Positions 34,444 to 43,620 of a stretch of 64,000 nucleotides of DNA are shown piece after piece. The translations under genes and the position numbers were made by a program. The stretch covers positions 1,550,001 to 1,614,000 of the forward strand of contig CBDDLR010000001.1 of NCBI GenBank assembly GCA_965230765.1, written 5' to 3'. The notes below the pieces were generated by a model, which saw only the letters and a list, made by a program, of their open reading frames with translations, ran no database searches and had not been told where the DNA came from. Position 1 is the stretch's first letter. Every line of letters begins with the position of its first letter. Source of the stretch: Sunxiuqinia sp965230765. Its GTDB lineage: Bacteria > Bacteroidota > Bacteroidia > Bacteroidales > Prolixibacteraceae.

Positions 34444-35718
34444 TTAACTTTTTGGCTTCCCTTTCCCGGAACCTTTCTTCTGAAATCTCGGATTGCTATT
34501 GCCGCGGTTTCCACCTTTGCCTTTGTAGTTCTTTTTTCCTTTTCCAGGGCCTCTGCCTTTTAATTTTACTTTCCACTCAGGTGCTTCGCCCAGTTCTGGG
34601 GGGATAGGTGCTTTAAATACCGTGTTTTCAATCAGCGTTTCAATTTGGTGGAACTTGTACATGTCATCCTCATTGATGAGGGTCAGGGCAATCCCGGTTG
34701 TGTTGGCGCGGGCAGTTCGACCAATACGGTGAACGTAATCTTCTGCATCGCCCGGCACATCGTAGTTGATTACCAGGTTAATGTCTTTTATGTCAATTCC
34801 TCGGCTGAGCACATCGGTAGCGACCAGGATTCGAGTTTGGCGGGCTTTAAAACGCATCAATACTTCTTCACGTTCCTTTTGCTCCAAATCGGATGAAATG
34901 CCTTCGGTATTACTAAAGCCTTTCTTCTTTAATGCACGGGCAATGGTGCTTACTTTCTTTTTGGTAGAACTGAAAATCAGAATGCTTTGGCAGTCTTCCT
35001 TGTCGGCAATTAGTCCTTCGATGAGTGGTGTTTTTTGTGTTTCATAACAAAGGTAAGCGGCCTGTAAAACTCCCTCTGCAGGTTTGCTGATTGCTGTGCT
35101 GAATTCCTGAGGCTTGACCAGGATTTTGGATGCCAATTGGCGAATTTTAGGAGGCATGGTTGCACTATACATCAACGTTTGCCGATTTTCAGGCAAATGA
35201 CTAAAAATACGAATGATGTCATCATAAAAACCGATGTCAAGCATGCGGTCGGCTTCATCCAGTACGACGAAGCTTACTTTGTCAAGCTTGGCAATATCGT
35301 TGTCGATAAAAGAAATTAGTTTTCCGGGTGTGGCTACAATCAGGTCAACACCTTTATTGAGAGCCTGACGTTGCGATTCCCATTCGTTGCCATCGCCACC
35401 GCCGTACAAGGCAATGGAGGTAATACCTAAATAATAGGCAAATCCCTGCACTTGTTGCTCAATTTGTATGGCCAGCTCACGGGTCGGAGCAATCACCAAG
35501 CCACGGGTGTCGCCTTCTGGCATGTCTGCAATTTTATCCAGGATTGGCAGAATAAAGGCTGCAGTTTTCCCGGTTCCCGTTTGGGCACAGGCAATCAGGT
35601 CGTGGCCTTCAATAATGGTGGGGATTGTTTTCTCCTGAATTTCGGTTGCTTCGTCAAAGCCCATGTCATACAGGGCATCTAAAATATCGTCGTGTAAATC
35701 AAACTCGTCAAACTTCAT
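34444..35718 (-). CDS. DEAD-box ATP-dependent RNA helicase
   Basis: A ~424-residue RNA helicase of the RhlE/DeaD type. Q-motif region FDEATEIQEKTIP, AQTGTGKT (motif I), PTRELA, VLDEADRMLD, SAT, and HRIGRTARA (motif VI) are all present. A basic Gly/Lys/Arg-rich tail (KGRGPGKGKKNYKGKGGN) probably binds RNA. Likely involved in ribosome assembly or RNA decay, perhaps in cold response. I prefer the ATG at 35718 (MKFDEFDLHDD); an ATG at 35727 adds three residues. Confidence 0.93.
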   Translation of the reverse strand: MKFDEFDLHDDILDALYDMGFDEATEIQEKTIPTIIEGHDLIACAQTGTGKTAAFILPILDKIADMPEGDTRGLVIAPTRELAIQIEQQVQGFAYYLGITSIALYGGGDGNEWESQRQALNKGVDLIVATPGKLISFIDNDIAKLDKVSFVVLDEADRMLDIGFYDDIIRIFSHLPENRQTLMYSATMPPKIRQLASKILVKPQEFSTAISKPAEGVLQAAYLCYETQKTPLIEGLIADKEDCQSILIFSSTKKKVSTIARALKKKGFSNTEGISSDLEQKEREEVLMRFKARQTRILVATDVLSRGIDIKDINLVINYDVPGDAEDYVHRIGRTARANTTGIALTLINEDDMYKFHQIETLIENTVFKAPIPPELGEAPEWKVKLKGRGPGKGKKNYKGKGGNRGNSNPRFQKKGSGKGKPKS

Positions 35719-35793
35719 ACATCTCATATAATGCTCTGTTAATGAGCAATCGGCGGCAAAGGTAGTAAAATTAATTAAGCTGAATGTTGGCAG

Positions 35794-35855
35794 AGAGAAG
35801 TTGGAAGTTTTAAGTTGATATTTTCTTCTATCTTCCAGCTTCCATCTACTGGCTT
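35794..35855. repeat. GTTGGAAG / CTTCCAGCTTCC inverted tract
   Basis: AGAAGTTGGAAGTTTTAAG on the left and CTATCTTCCAGCTTCC on the right, opposed, between the helicase and lipB genes. Same family as the tract at 34212-34236. Confidence 0.5.
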
Positions 35856-35856
35856 T

Positions 35857-36525
35857 CTAATAAATTTCATTAAACTTTTCTTTCACAACGGCTTTTACTT
35901 CATCCATGTCCATTTTTTCCCCAAGTTCCCGTTCAAGGGAAGTCACACCATAAGTAAGAAATCCGCAAGGATTGATGTAGTTGAAGTAGCGCATATCGGT
36001 ATTTACGTTCAGGGCAAAACCATGCATGGTTACATAGCGGCTTACCCGGACGCCAATGGCACAAATCTTTCGAGATTTGGCGGGAATTTCTGCGTCAAGC
36101 CAAACTCCGGTAGCCCCTTCTTTGCGTGAGCCAGTCAGTCCATAATGTGCAAGCGTGGCAATAATGGCATCCTCCATCTTTTCAATGTACTCACGTACTC
36201 CGATGTTGTAATGTTCTAAATCAATGATCGGGTAACCTACCAGTTGTCCCGGTCCATGATAGGTGATGTCGCCACCCCGGTTGATTTTGTAAAAGGTTGC
36301 ATCGATCTTTTTCAGGAATTCGCCATGAATCAACAAATTTTGTTCATCACCACTTTTCCCTAGCGTGTAAACATGAGGATGCTCAACCAATAAAAATCGG
36401 TTCAATTCAGTTGAACCACCATTTGCTTTTTTTTCAGCCTGAATATTTGCCAGAATTTCTTCCTGATAATCCCAGCAATCTTTATAGTCTTTTAGACCTA
36501 CGTCTTCGTAATTAAAATTTGCCAT
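35857..36525 (-). CDS. lipB: Lipoyl(octanoyl) transferase
   Basis: Transfers octanoate from acyl carrier protein to lipoate-dependent enzymes. The 222 residues carry LLVEHPHVYTLGKSG, INRGGDITYHGPGQLVGYP, GVWLDAE, KICAIGVRVSRYVTMHGFALNVN with the catalytic lysine, and the catalytic cysteine in INPCGF. lipA lies just upstream on the same strand; a short dispersed repeat sits in the 90-bp space between them. Confidence 0.97.
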   Translation of the reverse strand: MANFNYEDVGLKDYKDCWDYQEEILANIQAEKKANGGSTELNRFLLVEHPHVYTLGKSGDEQNLLIHGEFLKKIDATFYKINRGGDITYHGPGQLVGYPIIDLEHYNIGVREYIEKMEDAIIATLAHYGLTGSRKEGATGVWLDAEIPAKSRKICAIGVRVSRYVTMHGFALNVNTDMRYFNYINPCGFLTYGVTSLERELGEKMDMDEVKAVVKEKFNEIY

Positions 36526-36566
36526 CTCTAATCAAAATCCAAATAAAAAATTCTAAAATCCAACCA

Positions 36567-36594
36567 TGTCATGCTGAACTTATTTCAGCATCTG
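36567..36594. repeat. TGTCATGCTGAAC dispersed repeat between lipA and lipB
   Basis: An inverted-repeat element: ATGCTGAA and TTCAGCAT arms around a short centre, preceded by TGTC and followed by CTG. It is widespread between genes in Bacteroidota and produces spurious ORFs reading CHAELISAS. Insertion here splits an otherwise tight lip operon. Confidence 0.7.
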
Positions 36595-36615
36595 TATCCA
36601 TTATTTTCAATGCTT

Positions 36616-37482
36616 TTAAGCATTTGCATGTGCTTCGGCCATATAAGATGAACGCACCAACGGGCTGCTTTCAACAAAAGAGAAACCCTTTTCCAAGCCA
36701 ATTGTTCTCAGCTTTTCAAATTGATCGGGGTGAATGTATTCTTTTACCGGGATGTGTTCCTTGGTTGGTGCCAAATACTGACCAATGGTCATCACCTTGC
36801 AGCCAGCTGCCAGCAAGTCATCCATGGTTTGCAAGATTTCTTCTTCGGTTTCGCCCAAGCCAAGCATAATGCCCGACTTAGCGATTGCACCTGATTCAGC
36901 AATGATTGAAATTACGTCCAGGCTTCGTTTGTATTTTGCTGCGCTTCGTATTTCAGGCGTTAAACGCTCAACGGTTTCAAGGTTATGCGAAATCACTTCA
37001 GGTTTTGCATCAGCAACTTGAAGTATCAATTCTTTTTTGCCCTGAAAGTCGGGAATTAAAACCTCCAGCTTTGTTTCCGGGTTTGCCTTTTTTATCTCGT
37101 AAATTGTTTCAGCCCAAATGTCAGCACCTAAATCAGTCAGGTCGTCCCGATCAACTGAAGTAATAACAGCATGTTTCAATTGCATAATCCGGATCGAGTC
37201 GGCAACACGTTTTGGTTCATTTGGATCAATCGACAGCGGTTTGCCTGTTTTTACACCACAGAATTTACAATTCCGGGTGCAGATTTCGCCAAGGATCATA
37301 AACGTTGCTGTTCCCCGGTTCCAGCATTCACCAATGTTTGGGCAATTGCCGCTGGTGCAAATGGTATGCAGCTCATGTTTGGTTACTAGGTTTTTTACCC
37401 GCGAATAATTTTCACCTTTTGGCAGTTTCATTTTCATCCACCTGGGTAAACGTTGGCGTCCATTCAGTTTGTCGTTCATCAA
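36616..37482 (-). CDS. lipA: Lipoyl synthase (radical SAM)
   Basis: Inserts two sulfurs into protein-bound octanoate. The 288-residue protein holds the auxiliary cluster motif CTSGNCPNIGEC and the radical SAM motif CTRNCKFC, followed by TSVDRDDLTDLG and the terminal RSSYMAEAHA. It acts with LipB encoded downstream to lipoylate 2-oxoacid dehydrogenases and the glycine cleavage H protein. Confidence 0.97.
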   Translation of the reverse strand: MMNDKLNGRQRLPRWMKMKLPKGENYSRVKNLVTKHELHTICTSGNCPNIGECWNRGTATFMILGEICTRNCKFCGVKTGKPLSIDPNEPKRVADSIRIMQLKHAVITSVDRDDLTDLGADIWAETIYEIKKANPETKLEVLIPDFQGKKELILQVADAKPEVISHNLETVERLTPEIRSAAKYKRSLDVISIIAESGAIAKSGIMLGLGETEEEILQTMDDLLAAGCKVMTIGQYLAPTKEHIPVKEYIHPDQFEKLRTIGLEKGFSFVESSPLVRSSYMAEAHANA

Positions 37483-37640
37483 CTAAAAATTTCAACAAAA
37501 ATAGGGTTTTCGTTTTGAAATATATTGTGTGTTTGTCATATGAAAAGTTCCTGAGTTCCTATGTTCTATAGTTTGTTATTTTTTGATAATCCAGAATCTA
37601 ATAATCTAGGATCTGATTATCGTCCTCAATTACTTATTAC

Positions 37641-37648
37641 TACTTTTG
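37641..37648 (+). promoter_or_regulatory. -7 box just before the TPR operon start
   Basis: TACTTTTG fits TAnnTTTG and ends 5 nt before the preferred ATG at 37654; the -33 region is weak. If used, the mRNA would be leaderless. Confidence 0.5.
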
Positions 37649-37653
37649 CATAC

Positions 37654-39492
37654 ATGATCAGTAAAAAGAAATGGATATTGATTTTACTCGTACTTGTTGC
37701 GTGCATTGCCTCACCTGAAATAAGCCTATCGCAAAATAAGGTTGATGCCAGTAAAATTCAACTGGCAAATCGTTATTATCAGGAAAAAGAATTCGAGAAG
37801 GCTGCAGTGTTGTTTAAGGAAATTTATAGCCAGTCAAGAAGTAAAAGTTACCTTGATAAATACTTGAATAGTTTAATCGAACTGAATGAGTTTGAAGAAG
37901 CTGAAAAAATAATCCGCAAACAATTCAGAAATACCAATGACCCAAATTTGCTTGTTCATTGGGGCTACATTCTAAAGCTCCAAAACCAGATTGAGGCCGC
38001 CAATGCAAAATTTGCCCAGGCCGTTAGGATTGTTTCAGCAAACAAAGGAATGATGGTGGAGTTGGCAAACACGTTTATCAGTCGCCGCGAGTTTGAATGG
38101 GCTGAAAAGGTTTACCGGAAAGGAAAAGAAAAGCTTCCCAGTGAGTCATTTAGCTATGAACTGGCCAGGGTGTATTTGTATCAACGCGACTACGAACTGA
38201 TGCTTCAGCAATACCTGGATATGCTTTCGGATGATGAAAAAAGTTTATCGAGGGTGCAGAGTGGGATTCGTTCGGCTATGAGAAACGCCATGGATGAAAC
38301 ACTACCTGAGCTGATGAAAAATACCATCCTGAAAAGGATACAAACTGAACCTTCCATTTTGGCATATAATCGGCTGTTGGTTTGGTATTTCCTGCAAGAG
38401 CAGAATTATGAGCAGGCTTTCCGGCAAGCAGTTGCACTTGATAAACGCACAGGCGACGAGGAGGATCTGATTATGATGGCAGCTCGTTCTGCAAAGCAAA
38501 ACAAAGCTTGGGCGGCAGCACACAAGTTATTTGATTACATTATTGAAAAAGGCGGAAGAAAAGCTAACATTCTTGAAGCCAGAGTTGAGCGGATGGAGTT
38601 GTTGAACGAACAGTTCCTGACGGAGGGTGGTTCGTCAATTTCATCAGAGCAGCTTGAGAGTGAGTTTTTTCATACGATCAGCCTTCTTGGAATTGTTCCT
38701 GAATCGGCTAAACTGATTAATCCTTACGCACACTTTTTAGCTTTTCACCAGGATAAAGCTGATGAAGCAATAAAACTTCTTTATGAAGGGATGAAAGCAA
38801 AGGGAATACCGAAATTCAGGAAATCGGAAATGAAAGCGGAACTCGCCGATGTTCATGTTTACAAGAATGATCCCTGGGAGGCGGTGTTACTTTATTCGCA
38901 GGTAGCAGAGGAAAATAGAAATAGCGCAATTGCGGATGAGGCGAACTTGAAAAAGGCCCGATTGGCCTATTATATGGGACAAATGAATTGGGCGCAGGCA
39001 CAGCTGGATGTGATTAAAGCAAGCACCTCAAAACTGGTAGCGAATGATGCACTTGAGCTGTCAATATTTATTAGCAATCATATAAACCTGGATACAACGC
39101 AGATACCTATGCAACTATTTGCCCGGTCAGATTTACTCACTTTTCAGAATAAAGCTGATGAAGCATGGCTTGTGCTGGACTCGATAGAACAACTGTTTCC
39201 ATTTCACAGTTTACTGGATGATGTTTATTACCGGAAAGCAAACATGAAGCTCGTTCGTGGTGAATATGAGGAGGCAGTCAGTTACCTTTCAAAAATTACT
39301 TCTGAATACGCCAATGATTTGCTTGCCGATGATGCACTCTTTCAGCTTGCTGAAATAAAAGAAAAATATCTGGGACAGAATGATGAAGCCCGTGAGCTTT
39401 ATAAAAAACTATTGGTTCAGTACCCCGGTAGTATTCATGTGGTTGAAGCCAGAAAACGCTTCAGAAAACTGAGGGGGGATAACTTTGAATAA
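37654..39492 (+). CDS. Exported tetratricopeptide repeat protein
   Basis: About 612 residues. The ATG at 37654 gives a clean signal peptide (WILILLVLVACIASPEISLSQ), so an earlier in-frame start at 37561 is rejected; that would place 31 hydrophilic residues in front. The mature part is helical TPR-like throughout (QLANRYYQEKEFEKAAVLF, GDEEDLIMMAARSAKQ, YYRKANMKLVRGEYEEAVSYL). It is probably periplasmic and may scaffold other proteins. It heads a four-gene operon with overlapping ends that finishes in ruvC. Confidence 0.85.
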   Translation: MISKKKWILILLVLVACIASPEISLSQNKVDASKIQLANRYYQEKEFEKAAVLFKEIYSQSRSKSYLDKYLNSLIELNEFEEAEKIIRKQFRNTNDPNLLVHWGYILKLQNQIEAANAKFAQAVRIVSANKGMMVELANTFISRREFEWAEKVYRKGKEKLPSESFSYELARVYLYQRDYELMLQQYLDMLSDDEKSLSRVQSGIRSAMRNAMDETLPELMKNTILKRIQTEPSILAYNRLLVWYFLQEQNYEQAFRQAVALDKRTGDEEDLIMMAARSAKQNKAWAAAHKLFDYIIEKGGRKANILEARVERMELLNEQFLTEGGSSISSEQLESEFFHTISLLGIVPESAKLINPYAHFLAFHQDKADEAIKLLYEGMKAKGIPKFRKSEMKAELADVHVYKNDPWEAVLLYSQVAEENRNSAIADEANLKKARLAYYMGQMNWAQAQLDVIKASTSKLVANDALELSIFISNHINLDTTQIPMQLFARSDLLTFQNKADEAWLVLDSIEQLFPFHSLLDDVYYRKANMKLVRGEYEEAVSYLSKITSEYANDLLADDALFQLAEIKEKYLGQNDEARELYKKLLVQYPGSIHVVEARKRFRKLRGDNFE

Positions 39493-40390
39493 CGTAAAAT
39501 CGCAAAAACAGGCAATTGCTTTAGCGTTGGTCTCGGTATTTTTTTGGTCAACTGTAGCAACTGCCTTCAAGTTGGCCTTGAGAGGGTTAAATCCATGGCA
39601 GTTAATTTTTATTGCAACCATCGTTAGCCTGTTGGTTTTTGTAGTTGTAATGCTAATCAGAGGTAATCTAAACCTTCTTTTTAAAGTGTCTGTCAAAGAT
39701 TTATCTCGTTCAGCTATACTCGGATTATTGAACCCATTCGGATATTATCTTGTTCTATTTAAGGCATATGAGCTTAATCCGGCGCAGGTTACACAAACGC
39801 TGAATATGATTTGGCCGGTGAGCCTGGCTTTATTATCGGCACCATTTTTGGGGCAATACATTACAGTTAAGAATATATATGCGGTATTGATCAGTTTTAT
39901 TGGTGTTGTGTTCATTGCCTCTCAGGGGAGCATTGAAGGCTTTGCCAAAACAGATGCATTGGGTGCTGGATTGGCACTATTTAGTAGCATTATCTGGGCT
40001 TTTTACTGGATTTTCAACGTGAAAAACCCACTTGATAAACTGATCATGATGTTCTGGAATTTTATGTTTGGGGCGATATATTTGGTGTTGTTTGGGTTGA
40101 TAGAATTTCAGCAGAACATTCAAATTCAATTTGATTATACCTTTTGGTCTGCTATTTATGTTGGAGTTTTTGAATTAGGACTTACTTACCTGATTTGGAT
40201 GAAGGCACTCGAAAAAAGTGAAAATAATGCAGTTACGGGCAATTTCATTTTTTTAGCACCGTTTTTATCGTTGATTTTTATTTATTTTATACTCGAAGAG
40301 GAAATATACTTCACTACACTTATTGGTTTATGTTTTATCCTCTCCGGAATTTTTATTCAACAATTAAAAAAGAAAAAAGATGCTGTTTGA
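39485..40390 (+). CDS. EamA/DMT family transporter
   Basis: A 301-residue protein with ten hydrophobic helices and two internally repeated EamA halves (ALVSVFFWSTVATAFKLALRG and ALFSSIIWAFYWIFNVKN). TTG start at 39485 overlaps the TPR gene by 8 nt, and its 3' end overlaps the S41 protease gene by 11 nt. An efflux or uptake carrier of the drug/metabolite superfamily; substrate unknown. Confidence 0.88.
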   Translation: MNNVKSQKQAIALALVSVFFWSTVATAFKLALRGLNPWQLIFIATIVSLLVFVVVMLIRGNLNLLFKVSVKDLSRSAILGLLNPFGYYLVLFKAYELNPAQVTQTLNMIWPVSLALLSAPFLGQYITVKNIYAVLISFIGVVFIASQGSIEGFAKTDALGAGLALFSSIIWAFYWIFNVKNPLDKLIMMFWNFMFGAIYLVLFGLIEFQQNIQIQFDYTFWSAIYVGVFELGLTYLIWMKALEKSENNAVTGNFIFLAPFLSLIFIYFILEEEIYFTTLIGLCFILSGIFIQQLKKKKDAV

Positions 40391-41738
40391 AAATTACAAA
40401 TATTGGAGGCTATTTGTTTTTGCAACTATTTTATTGCTTGCTTTTTCATGTTCTAAAGATGAAGAAATTATTGAAGAGCCACCTGTAGAAGAAGAACCTG
40501 TTGAGAATAGTAAGACTTTCATTTACGATCACTTCAAGCAAAATTATCTGTGGTTTGAAGAATTGCCGGATGTTGATCCAAATTCATACTCAACAAATAA
40601 AGATTTGGTAGATACTCTTCGTTATGAGGAAGTGGATCATTGGAGTTATGTGGCTAATTTACAGGAACATCGTGCACTTTTTGAAAATGCAGAAACCAAA
40701 GGGTTTGGGGCGGGGATGTCCTATGTCATTGATGGGGAGGGAATAGAACGTTTTATGAGGTTGTTTGTTAGATTTACTTACAAAAATGCTCCGATGGGTC
40801 TTGCTGGAGTTGATCGTGGTTGGGAAATACTTCAGGTTGGCAACCTTGTTGTCAAAGATGTTGATATTACTGTCGACATTGATAATATAAATAAGATTAA
40901 TAATGCATTTGATACAGATAATGAGTTGAATCTTACTTTTGTTACGACCGAAAACGATACAGTAGTACGTTCTATGGCACGAACAATTTATCAAATCAAT
41001 ACAGTGCTTCATAAGAGTGTACAAGCGGCAGGAGGTCGAAAAGTTGGATACTTGGTTTTTGAAAGCTTTTTAGGTGATCCATCAATTCAAGCCTTGGATG
41101 ATGCATTTGATTACTTTGTTTCAGAAAATATTGAAGATTTAATTATCGACTTAAGGTATAATACTGGAGGTTTCGAAAGTACAGCATTTCATCTTATGGC
41201 GAAAGCTGGTGGAAGTGATGTTTTAAATGAAAATATTCTGGCAGCTCATATTTATAATAGTAAACGGTCTTCTGATAATCGGGGATACTATCTTGGTAAT
41301 GAATATGTCGCTGGGAATTATGTAAATTTTGACCGTTTATTTTTTATTACTACTGATCTTTCAGCCTCAGCAAGTGAAATGGTTATTAACTCTTTGTTCC
41401 CTTACAAAGAAGTAATATTAATTGGAGATCGGACTCATGGTAAGCCTGTTGGTATGGAGCCTTATGATTCAGAAGAATATAATATCGCCTTAAGACCTAT
41501 AACTTTTCAAATAGTTAATGCTCATGGCAACGGGCATTACTTTAATGGCATTCCCGTTGATTATGCTGTTAATGATGACATTTTCCGAGCATGGGGTGAC
41601 CCGGAAGAGGCTTGTTTGAAAAAAGCACTGCAAGTTATTTCTGGAGAAGGCGGTGAAGTTGCGATGAAATCTGCAAGGGTTAAACCTATACCAGTACCGC
41701 TTAAGCGTGGGTTGCAGGAAATTACAGGTGCTTATTAA
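40380..41738 (+). CDS. S41 family peptidase lipoprotein
   Basis: A 452-residue carboxy-terminal-processing-type protease. A lipobox (LLLAFSCSKDEE) and an acidic linker precede an N-terminal helical cap and a degenerate PDZ region (about 120-200). The tail-specific protease core has DLRYNTGGFE and the serine in LSASASEMVINSL; the lysine position reads as GDRTHGKPVG. It is anchored in the outer membrane or periplasm. It overlaps the neighbouring genes, and the ruvC start shares one base with its stop. Confidence 0.88.
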   Translation: MLFENYKYWRLFVFATILLLAFSCSKDEEIIEEPPVEEEPVENSKTFIYDHFKQNYLWFEELPDVDPNSYSTNKDLVDTLRYEEVDHWSYVANLQEHRALFENAETKGFGAGMSYVIDGEGIERFMRLFVRFTYKNAPMGLAGVDRGWEILQVGNLVVKDVDITVDIDNINKINNAFDTDNELNLTFVTTENDTVVRSMARTIYQINTVLHKSVQAAGGRKVGYLVFESFLGDPSIQALDDAFDYFVSENIEDLIIDLRYNTGGFESTAFHLMAKAGGSDVLNENILAAHIYNSKRSSDNRGYYLGNEYVAGNYVNFDRLFFITTDLSASASEMVINSLFPYKEVILIGDRTHGKPVGMEPYDSEEYNIALRPITFQIVNAHGNGHYFNGIPVDYAVNDDIFRAWGDPEEACLKKALQVISGEGGEVAMKSARVKPIPVPLKRGLQEITGAY

Positions 41739-42292
41739 TGGAAACGGTTGCCAAACGGATTTTGGGCATTGACCCGGGCACGATTGTTATGGGGTATGGA
41801 TTAATTGAAGTGGAAGGCAATCAACCAAAAATTCTGACTTCAGGGGTGGTGAAAACCAAAGGTTTGAATGACCATTACCTGAGGTTGAAGCACATTTTTT
41901 TACGAACCAAGCATATTATTGAAGAATATAAGCCTGATGAACTCGCGATTGAATCCCCATTCTATGGGAAAGATATTCAGGCCATGCTGAAATTAGGCCG
42001 CGCCCAGGGAATCATTATGGGGCTTTCGCTTGAAAAAGATATCCCCGTTTTTGAGTATGCCCCGTTGAAAGTCAAACAGGCCATTACCGGAATGGGCAGG
42101 GCTTCGAAAGAACAGGTGGCCTATTTTCTCCAAAACATGTTTAAAAATGATGAGCTCCCAAAAGAGCTGGATGCCACCGATGCTGTGGCAGTGGCTGTTT
42201 GTCACTACCTTCAACTAAAAAATCCGGTATCTTCAAATTCCTACAAGAATTGGGGCGATTTTATCAAAAAGAATCCGGGACGGGTTAAATAA
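41738..42292 (+). CDS. ruvC: Holliday junction resolvase RuvC
   Basis: Cuts Holliday junctions with RuvAB. The 184-residue protein opens with RILGIDPGTIVMGYGL (first catalytic Asp); Glu in LAIESPFYGKDIQAMLKLGRAQG, and the C-terminal DATDAVAVAVCH acidic pair are conserved. The start overlaps the protease stop (TAATG). The operon context (envelope genes) is not functionally obvious. Followed by a repeat-filled gap. Confidence 0.96.
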   Translation: METVAKRILGIDPGTIVMGYGLIEVEGNQPKILTSGVVKTKGLNDHYLRLKHIFLRTKHIIEEYKPDELAIESPFYGKDIQAMLKLGRAQGIIMGLSLEKDIPVFEYAPLKVKQAITGMGRASKEQVAYFLQNMFKNDELPKELDATDAVAVAVCHYLQLKNPVSSNSYKNWGDFIKKNPGRVK

Positions 42293-42543
42293 ATAATCTG
42301 GTTTTGTTTGGAGATAAAAAATATAATAATTGGTCTTTATAAATTGTCAAATTCCCATCTCTTTCTTTCCCCTGTAGGGGAAGATGTCAGACTATTGGCT
42401 GACAGTAGGGGGTCAAGAAAATTTGAATAAAATGGAAAATTGCTTAATCTGCTCATTTAGTCCCCGAGAACCGAGATAAGTTCAAAATACTACCCAACTC
42501 TCGGGGTAACTTCACATCATCTGTGATATTCGAGTTTCACTGA
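42293..42543. repeat. Intergenic repeat region after ruvC
   Basis: No ORF. CCCCTGTAGGGG (near 42369) starts a repeat type common in Bacteroidota intergenic DNA that continues through GATGTCAG...CTGACAGTAGGGGGTC. A second inverted pair, CCCCGAGA (42462-42469) and TCTCGGGG (42499-42506), encloses 29 nt. Neither has a T tract. I see no RNA gene of known family. Confidence 0.6.
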
Positions 42544-42577
42544 TAAAAAAAGCCACTCTGAAAATCAGAATGGCTTT
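42544..42577 (-). terminator. Terminator of the greA-HIT operon
   Basis: AAAGCCA-C-TCTGA (42549-42561) and TCAGA-A-TGGCTTT (42565-42577). On the minus strand the stem is followed by seven or more T (from the A run 42544-42550). Confidence 0.85.
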
Positions 42578-42599
42578 CCTTGAAAATATTGTTTATTTC

Positions 42600-42992
42600 T
42601 TAAATCTCAGCAGCGATCAAACCTCTTACTTCCTCAAATTCTTCAGGGGTCATTTTTATTTTGTCTGTGAAGTTTAGCAAATCATGTTCTGATTGCATGG
42701 GCACCAAATGAATGTGTACATGGCGAACTTCAAGACCTAAAACCATCACCCCAACTTTTACGCAGGGCACGGCTTTTTTTAAACCCAAAGCAACCTTCTT
42801 GGCAAACTTGTGCAGTCCGTCATAGGTTTCATCATCCAAGTCGTACAGGTAGTCAACTTCCTTTTTTGGAATAACCAGTGTATGCCCTTTTGCAGTGGGG
42901 AAAACATCCAGAAAAGCCAGGTAGTTTTCATCCTCTGCTACTTTGTAGGCAGGGATTTCACCGTTAATGATTTTTGTAAAAACTGTTGACAT
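42600..42992 (-). CDS. HIT family nucleotide hydrolase
   Basis: A 130-residue Hint-branch HIT protein. FTKIINGEIPAYKVAEDE and the histidine triad HVHIHLVP are clear. These enzymes hydrolyse AMP-lysine-like phosphoramidates. It is 2 bp downstream of greA; this pair recurs in Bacteroidota. Confidence 0.95.
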   Translation of the reverse strand: MSTVFTKIINGEIPAYKVAEDENYLAFLDVFPTAKGHTLVIPKKEVDYLYDLDDETYDGLHKFAKKVALGLKKAVPCVKVGVMVLGLEVRHVHIHLVPMQSEHDLLNFTDKIKMTPEEFEEVRGLIAAEI

Positions 42993-42994
42993 GT

Positions 42995-43471
42995 TTATTC
43001 GATTGAAATATCTACAATTTCGAACGGAATGATCCCGCTTGGTACTTTGATATCAACGGAGTCTCCAACCTTTTTGCCAATCAAACCTTTGGCAATGGGT
43101 GTTTCGATTGAAATTTTCCCGGCTTTTAAATCTGCCTCATGCTCCGAAACAATGGTGTACTTCATTACCGCATTGTTCTTCTTGTTTTTTATAGTAACAG
43201 TATTCAAAATCTGAACCGCAGATGTGTCAATTTTAGATTCATCAATAATGCGAGCATTGGCAATTTTTCCTCTAAGTAAAGCGATTTTTGCTTCCAGCAT
43301 ACCTTGCGCATCTTTGGCTGCATCGTATTCGGCATTTTCGGAAATATCGCCTTTCTCAATAGCCTCGCCAATTTGTTTTGAAATTGCCGGACGCTCTACA
43401 TTCATTAATTGAGCTAACTCTTCTTTTAGTTTGTTAAGGCCTTCCTGTGTTATAAAGGTTACCTTTCCCAT
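42995..43471 (-). CDS. greA: Transcription elongation factor GreA
   Basis: Rescues backtracked RNA polymerase by stimulating transcript cleavage. The 158-residue protein has the N-terminal coiled coil (LAQLMNVERPAISKQIGEA, with the acidic tip at GDISENAEYDAAKDAQ) and the C-terminal FKBP-like part (TPIAKGLIGKKVGDSV). First gene of the greA-HIT operon. Confidence 0.97.
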   Translation of the reverse strand: MGKVTFITQEGLNKLKEELAQLMNVERPAISKQIGEAIEKGDISENAEYDAAKDAQGMLEAKIALLRGKIANARIIDESKIDTSAVQILNTVTIKNKKNNAVMKYTIVSEHEADLKAGKISIETPIAKGLIGKKVGDSVDIKVPSGIIPFEIVDISIE

Positions 43472-43620
43472 ATCTCTGTATATTTTTTGTAATGATTTTA
43501 TTAAATAAAAAAGAATCCCACTCGTGGAACTCTTTGATGCTACAAAGCTAAATAAAATATTTGATTTTTGCGATGCTTATGCTGTAAAAAAGGGTTTAAG
43601 TAGTTGTCGTTTAACTTGTT

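Noticed and set aside
36519..36869. Open frame between lipA and lipB reading CHAELISAS
   Set aside because: It is produced by the TGTCATGCTGAAC repeat and antisense lipA.
42360..42520. CRISPR-like repeats after ruvC
   Set aside because: The repeated-looking palindromes are not regularly spaced and have no spacers.
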